Source: Galeopsis tetrahit (lineage: Eukaryota; Streptophyta; Magnoliopsida; Lamiales; Lamiaceae). From it: a DNA stretch of 64,000 bases. Under the pieces are notes generated by a model that saw only the letters and a list, made by a program, of their open reading frames with translations, ran no database searches and was not told where the DNA came from. Positions 61,908 to 64,000 of this stretch are shown here, one piece after another. Where the stretch lies: contig OY776130.1 in the NCBI GenBank assembly GCA_963675135.1, positions 61,909,808 to 61,973,807 of the forward strand, read 5' to 3'. Numbering within the stretch: the first letter of the stretch is position 1; each line of letters begins with the position of its first letter. The position numbers were made by a program, and so were the translations under genes.

Positions 61908-62234
61908 ATGTCTTCTTCAAGAGGAAAGGCTATTGGAACTTCTTCATCTTCTCGAAGAAGACGCATTCCATTATTCAACGAAGAGGATGATGACCAAAAT
62001 ATGCGTAGAATTCTTGGTGACGACATCGTTGATGAGGTACTTGGCTCGGATGATGATGATGAAGAAGGTGGCCGCCCAACTCAAGAAAGTGCAACCGAAA
62101 TTCCAACTTCAACGGAGGAAGGAGTTGGAGTTCCTTCACAACAAAACCCCATTTTGAGGTCCGAAATTTTTGCACGTCACTTTCGAAAAACAATAAACTT
62201 ATCTGTTTCGGCGGTTGGCACTTTTCGAAAGTGA
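61908..62234 (+). pseudogene. hAT-type protein N-terminus, left arm copy
   Basis: A frame begins MSSSRGKAIGTSSSSRRRRI, continues through an acidic region (GDDIVDEVLGSDDDDEEGG) and ends near SEIFARHFRK, then runs into the spacer and inverted arm. The right-arm copy (62177-62503, minus) is almost identical, with SK for SE near the end. It continues VPTAETDKFIVF into the spacer, which is what should precede the Cys pair of a BED finger. So each copy is the start of a hAT-type protein cut just before its zinc finger. Confidence 0.6.
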
Positions 62235-62503
62235 CGTGCAAAAATTTTGGACCTCAAAATGGGGTTTTGTTGTGAAGGAACTCCAACTCCTTCCTCCGTT
62301 GAAGTTGGAATTTCGGTTGCACTTTCTTGAGTTGGGCGGCCACCTTCTTCATCATCATCATCCGAGCCAAGTACCTCATCAACGATGTCGTCACCAAGAA
62401 TTCTACGCATATTTTGGTCATCATCCTCTTCGTTGAATAATGGAATGCGTCTTCTTCGAGAAGATGAAGAAGTTCCAATAGCCTTTCCTCTTGAAGAAGA
62501 CAT
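62177..62503 (-). pseudogene. hAT-type protein N-terminus, right arm copy
   Basis: Minus-strand frame from ATG 62503: Ser/Arg-rich start, LFNEEDDDQNMRRIL, acidic middle, IFARHFRKVPTAETDKFIVF. It then reads back into the left arm and stops at 62177. A TATAAATA box for it lies at 62729-62736 on the minus strand, with an AT-rich leader. Same origin as the copy at 61908-62234. Confidence 0.6.
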
Positions 62504-63145
62504 ATTATTATAATTACTTAATTAGTAAGAAATTAAGAATTAAGAAAGTAAGAAAAAGTGAAATAGAATTTAGTAAAGGAATTAAGTAAATAAGATTATA
62601 ATTTATAAGAATAATTATAAGAGTAAGAGATTGAGAAAGAATTGAGAAATTTGAGAATGAATGTTGAGAAATGAGATTATGAGAATAATAGATTGAGTTT
62701 GGTGTGAAAAATGAGTTGGAAAAGGGGGTATTTATAGAGCCAAATTCGAAATTAATTTAAAAAAAAAAAAAAAAAAAAATTCCGGCAAACCGCCGGTTAA
62801 CCGCCACGTGTCTCAATCTGGGCCGTCGAGATCCAACGGTCAACAGATCTGGACCGTTGGATTTCTAACGGCCATATTTTTGAATTAAAGCAAACCGGTC
62901 AAACCGGCGGTTAACCGAACCGCCGGTTTTGACCGTTACAATTTTTTTTTTTTTTTAATTTTAAATGCGATTTATCTCGGCCGTTGGATTTCAAACGGTC
63001 AACAGATCTGGACCGTTGAATTTCCAACGGCCATAATTTTGAATTTAAAACCGCCGGTTTCCGGTTAAACGCCGGTTTAACCCGATTTTTTTTTTTTTTA
63101 AATTCGTATTTTGTCCTATAAATACCCCTTTTTCAACTCATTTTT
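62222..63145 (-). repeat. Right arm of giant inverted repeat, uninterrupted
   Basis: A 924-bp complement of 61901-62189 plus 56506-57155, with only scattered differences and one roughly 30-base length difference. It contains two TATAAATA boxes (62729-62736 minus, toward the centre; 63117-63124 plus, outward). It ends abruptly at CTCATTTTT (63145), where the TIR block starts, so part of the left promoter-proximal region is missing here. Confidence 0.88.
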
Positions 63146-63251
63146 GCGGTTCGGTTTTCGAACAGAAACCGCCGGTTCGGAAAATCGGCGGTTAAAAACC
63201 GCCGGTTTTCACGGTTCGGCGGTTTTCCGGTTACAAACCGCCCGTGTCTAG

Positions 63252-64000
63252 TCGACGATAGTGTATATGGTCGATATTACAGTGTCGATCGACCTTTGTT
63301 GGTCGATCATATATCCTTCCGTCGACAAAATGTGGTCGACGGGAGGATATATGGTCTGCACTGGTTTGATGATTTTTTTAAAAAAAATTGTTAGTTTTCT
63401 AAGTTTTGATAATGGTGTTTGTTAATGAGTTTGATAATGGTGATTTGTGGATGAATATGGTTGATTTGTTGAAATTTTTTATTTTTTTTAATTTCTTGTT
63501 ACCGAAAAAAATGGTGACGGTGGTCGAAAATTTGGTTTAGGAATAATGTGAAAGAAATGATAGTAGTGAATGCGTTTAGTAAGGATCTAGTATGCTATAT
63601 TTTAATTTTAATGAATTATATTTTTTATTTTTACCCTATTATTTTTATTAATAAACGGAAAGCGGGTGTGCATCGAAATGAGATGCATATAGTCGGACCC
63701 ATAAAAAAACATGTCTCTTTTTTTTTTTAAATAATTGGGCTTAAAGTAAATTGGGAACTGTAGGTACTATTTATTAACCCTGCATATCAATTGGGTTTAG
63801 ACAATTTAAGCATATTCAACATTTCGGATTTTTTTTTTCACAAGCAAACTGTGCATTTCTTATACTATTAATGCTGTTTTTTTTTTTTAAGACATAATTT
63901 TGTTAATGCTGGAGTATATATATATTTTTAGAGATATTAATGCTAAATTATAGGTAAGGTAACACTGTCAAATCCATGTCTTATTTACCTTTTAATTCCG
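63252..64000. other. Right part of outer element and intergenic
   Basis: GGTCGAC-type motifs (63250-63345) resemble those in the LTPG-intron element. The outer TIR ends at 63700. Beyond this is AT-rich DNA with T-runs and nothing recognisable. Confidence 0.5.

Larger units (their letters stand above)
55539..63251 (-). mobile_element. hAT-like foldback element with nested Copia
   Basis: Terminal inverted repeats begin CTAGACACGGGCGGTTTGTA at both ends and continue for about 100 bases with few mismatches. They are rich in AACCGGCGGTT palindromes, the usual hAT subterminal motif. Inside are a minus-strand BED zinc-finger frame (56085-56426), two divergent promoter regions and a pair of long inverted arms: left 56506-57155 plus 61896-62189, right 62222-63145. 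A 32-base spacer (62190-62221) separates the arms. The hAT catalytic core and dimerisation domain are absent. An 8-bp target duplication is not evident: only the palindromic CTAG is shared at both edges. Copia occupies 57156-61895. Confidence 0.75.
55069..63700. mobile_element. Outer TIR element (GACTATAT family), split by a nested hAT element
   Basis: The left end GGGTTTGACTATATGCACCT and the complement of the right end (GCATATAGTCGGACCC, 63685-63700) are inverted over about 38 bases with mismatches. The flanks TTAGAAAA and ATAAAAAA match at 6 of 8 positions and may be an eroded target duplication. The element's own sequence is 55069-55533 (GC-rich, with a repeat of CCCCACCACCCCGATCTCTT) and about 63252-63700 (GTCGAC motifs). 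Its TIR core and GTCGAC-rich content relate it to the element in the LTPG intron. No transposase. Confidence 0.65.

Noticed and set aside
61854..62234. Independent host gene encoding the MSSSRGK protein
   Set aside because: It is present twice in inverted orientation within a TIR-bounded element, lacks any downstream domain, and fits the beginning of a hAT-type protein.

Overview
This window is nuclear DNA of a flowering plant. The genes have plant-type GT-AG introns, intergenic DNA is AT-rich, Stowaway-type MITEs with CTCCCTCCGTCC ends recur throughout, and Copia, hAT, PIF/Harbinger, Mutator-like and LINE sequences are present. The seed vicilin resembles sesame-type 7S globulins, so a core eudicot, probably an asterid near Lamiales, is my inference. 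No bacterial, organellar or viral block was seen.

Genes, left to right, with exons rebuilt by eye from splice sites and protein family knowledge: a three-exon plastid-type small membrane protein with a WCQPW motif (771-2349, minus); RPS24 (8493-10079, plus); RPS18 (11742-13267, plus); a seed-maturation-protein LEA gene (16986-18301, minus) whose last exon carries a frame-breaking 46-bp tandem duplication; a PNRC-motif proline-rich protein (25377-26072, plus); a GPI-anchored lipid-transfer-like protein (29593-34385, plus, four exons); CNX1, the two-domain molybdenum-cofactor enzyme (36580-45482, plus, 13 exons); a 7S vicilin (48018-49931, plus); and an FCS-like zinc finger protein (53537-54846, plus).

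Between and inside the genes lie repeats. They include a 4.1-kb PIF/Harbinger element carrying only a MYB/SANT-like gene (3909-7991), a 652-bp tandem array split by a Mutator-like element (20721-23941), a 387-bp triplication in a CNX1 intron, decayed LINE RNase H fragments and a PPR relic.

The right end (55069-63700) is a three-layer nest. An outer terminal-inverted-repeat element contains a 7.7-kb hAT-like foldback element. The foldback has about 0.93-kb near-identical inverted arms, each with an inward-facing TATA promoter and the start of a hAT-type protein, and one arm is interrupted by a Copia element with identical LTRs. The foldback is the most unusual structure here: its transcripts should fold into, or pair as, long double-stranded RNA against hAT sequences, in the manner of known hairpin silencers of transposons. 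That role is inference.

At least three genes show classical regulatory motifs. Both ribosomal genes have telo-box and site II elements, and the LEA and vicilin promoters carry RY (CATGCA) elements, with a CACGTG box at the LEA gene, as expected for seed-maturation control.
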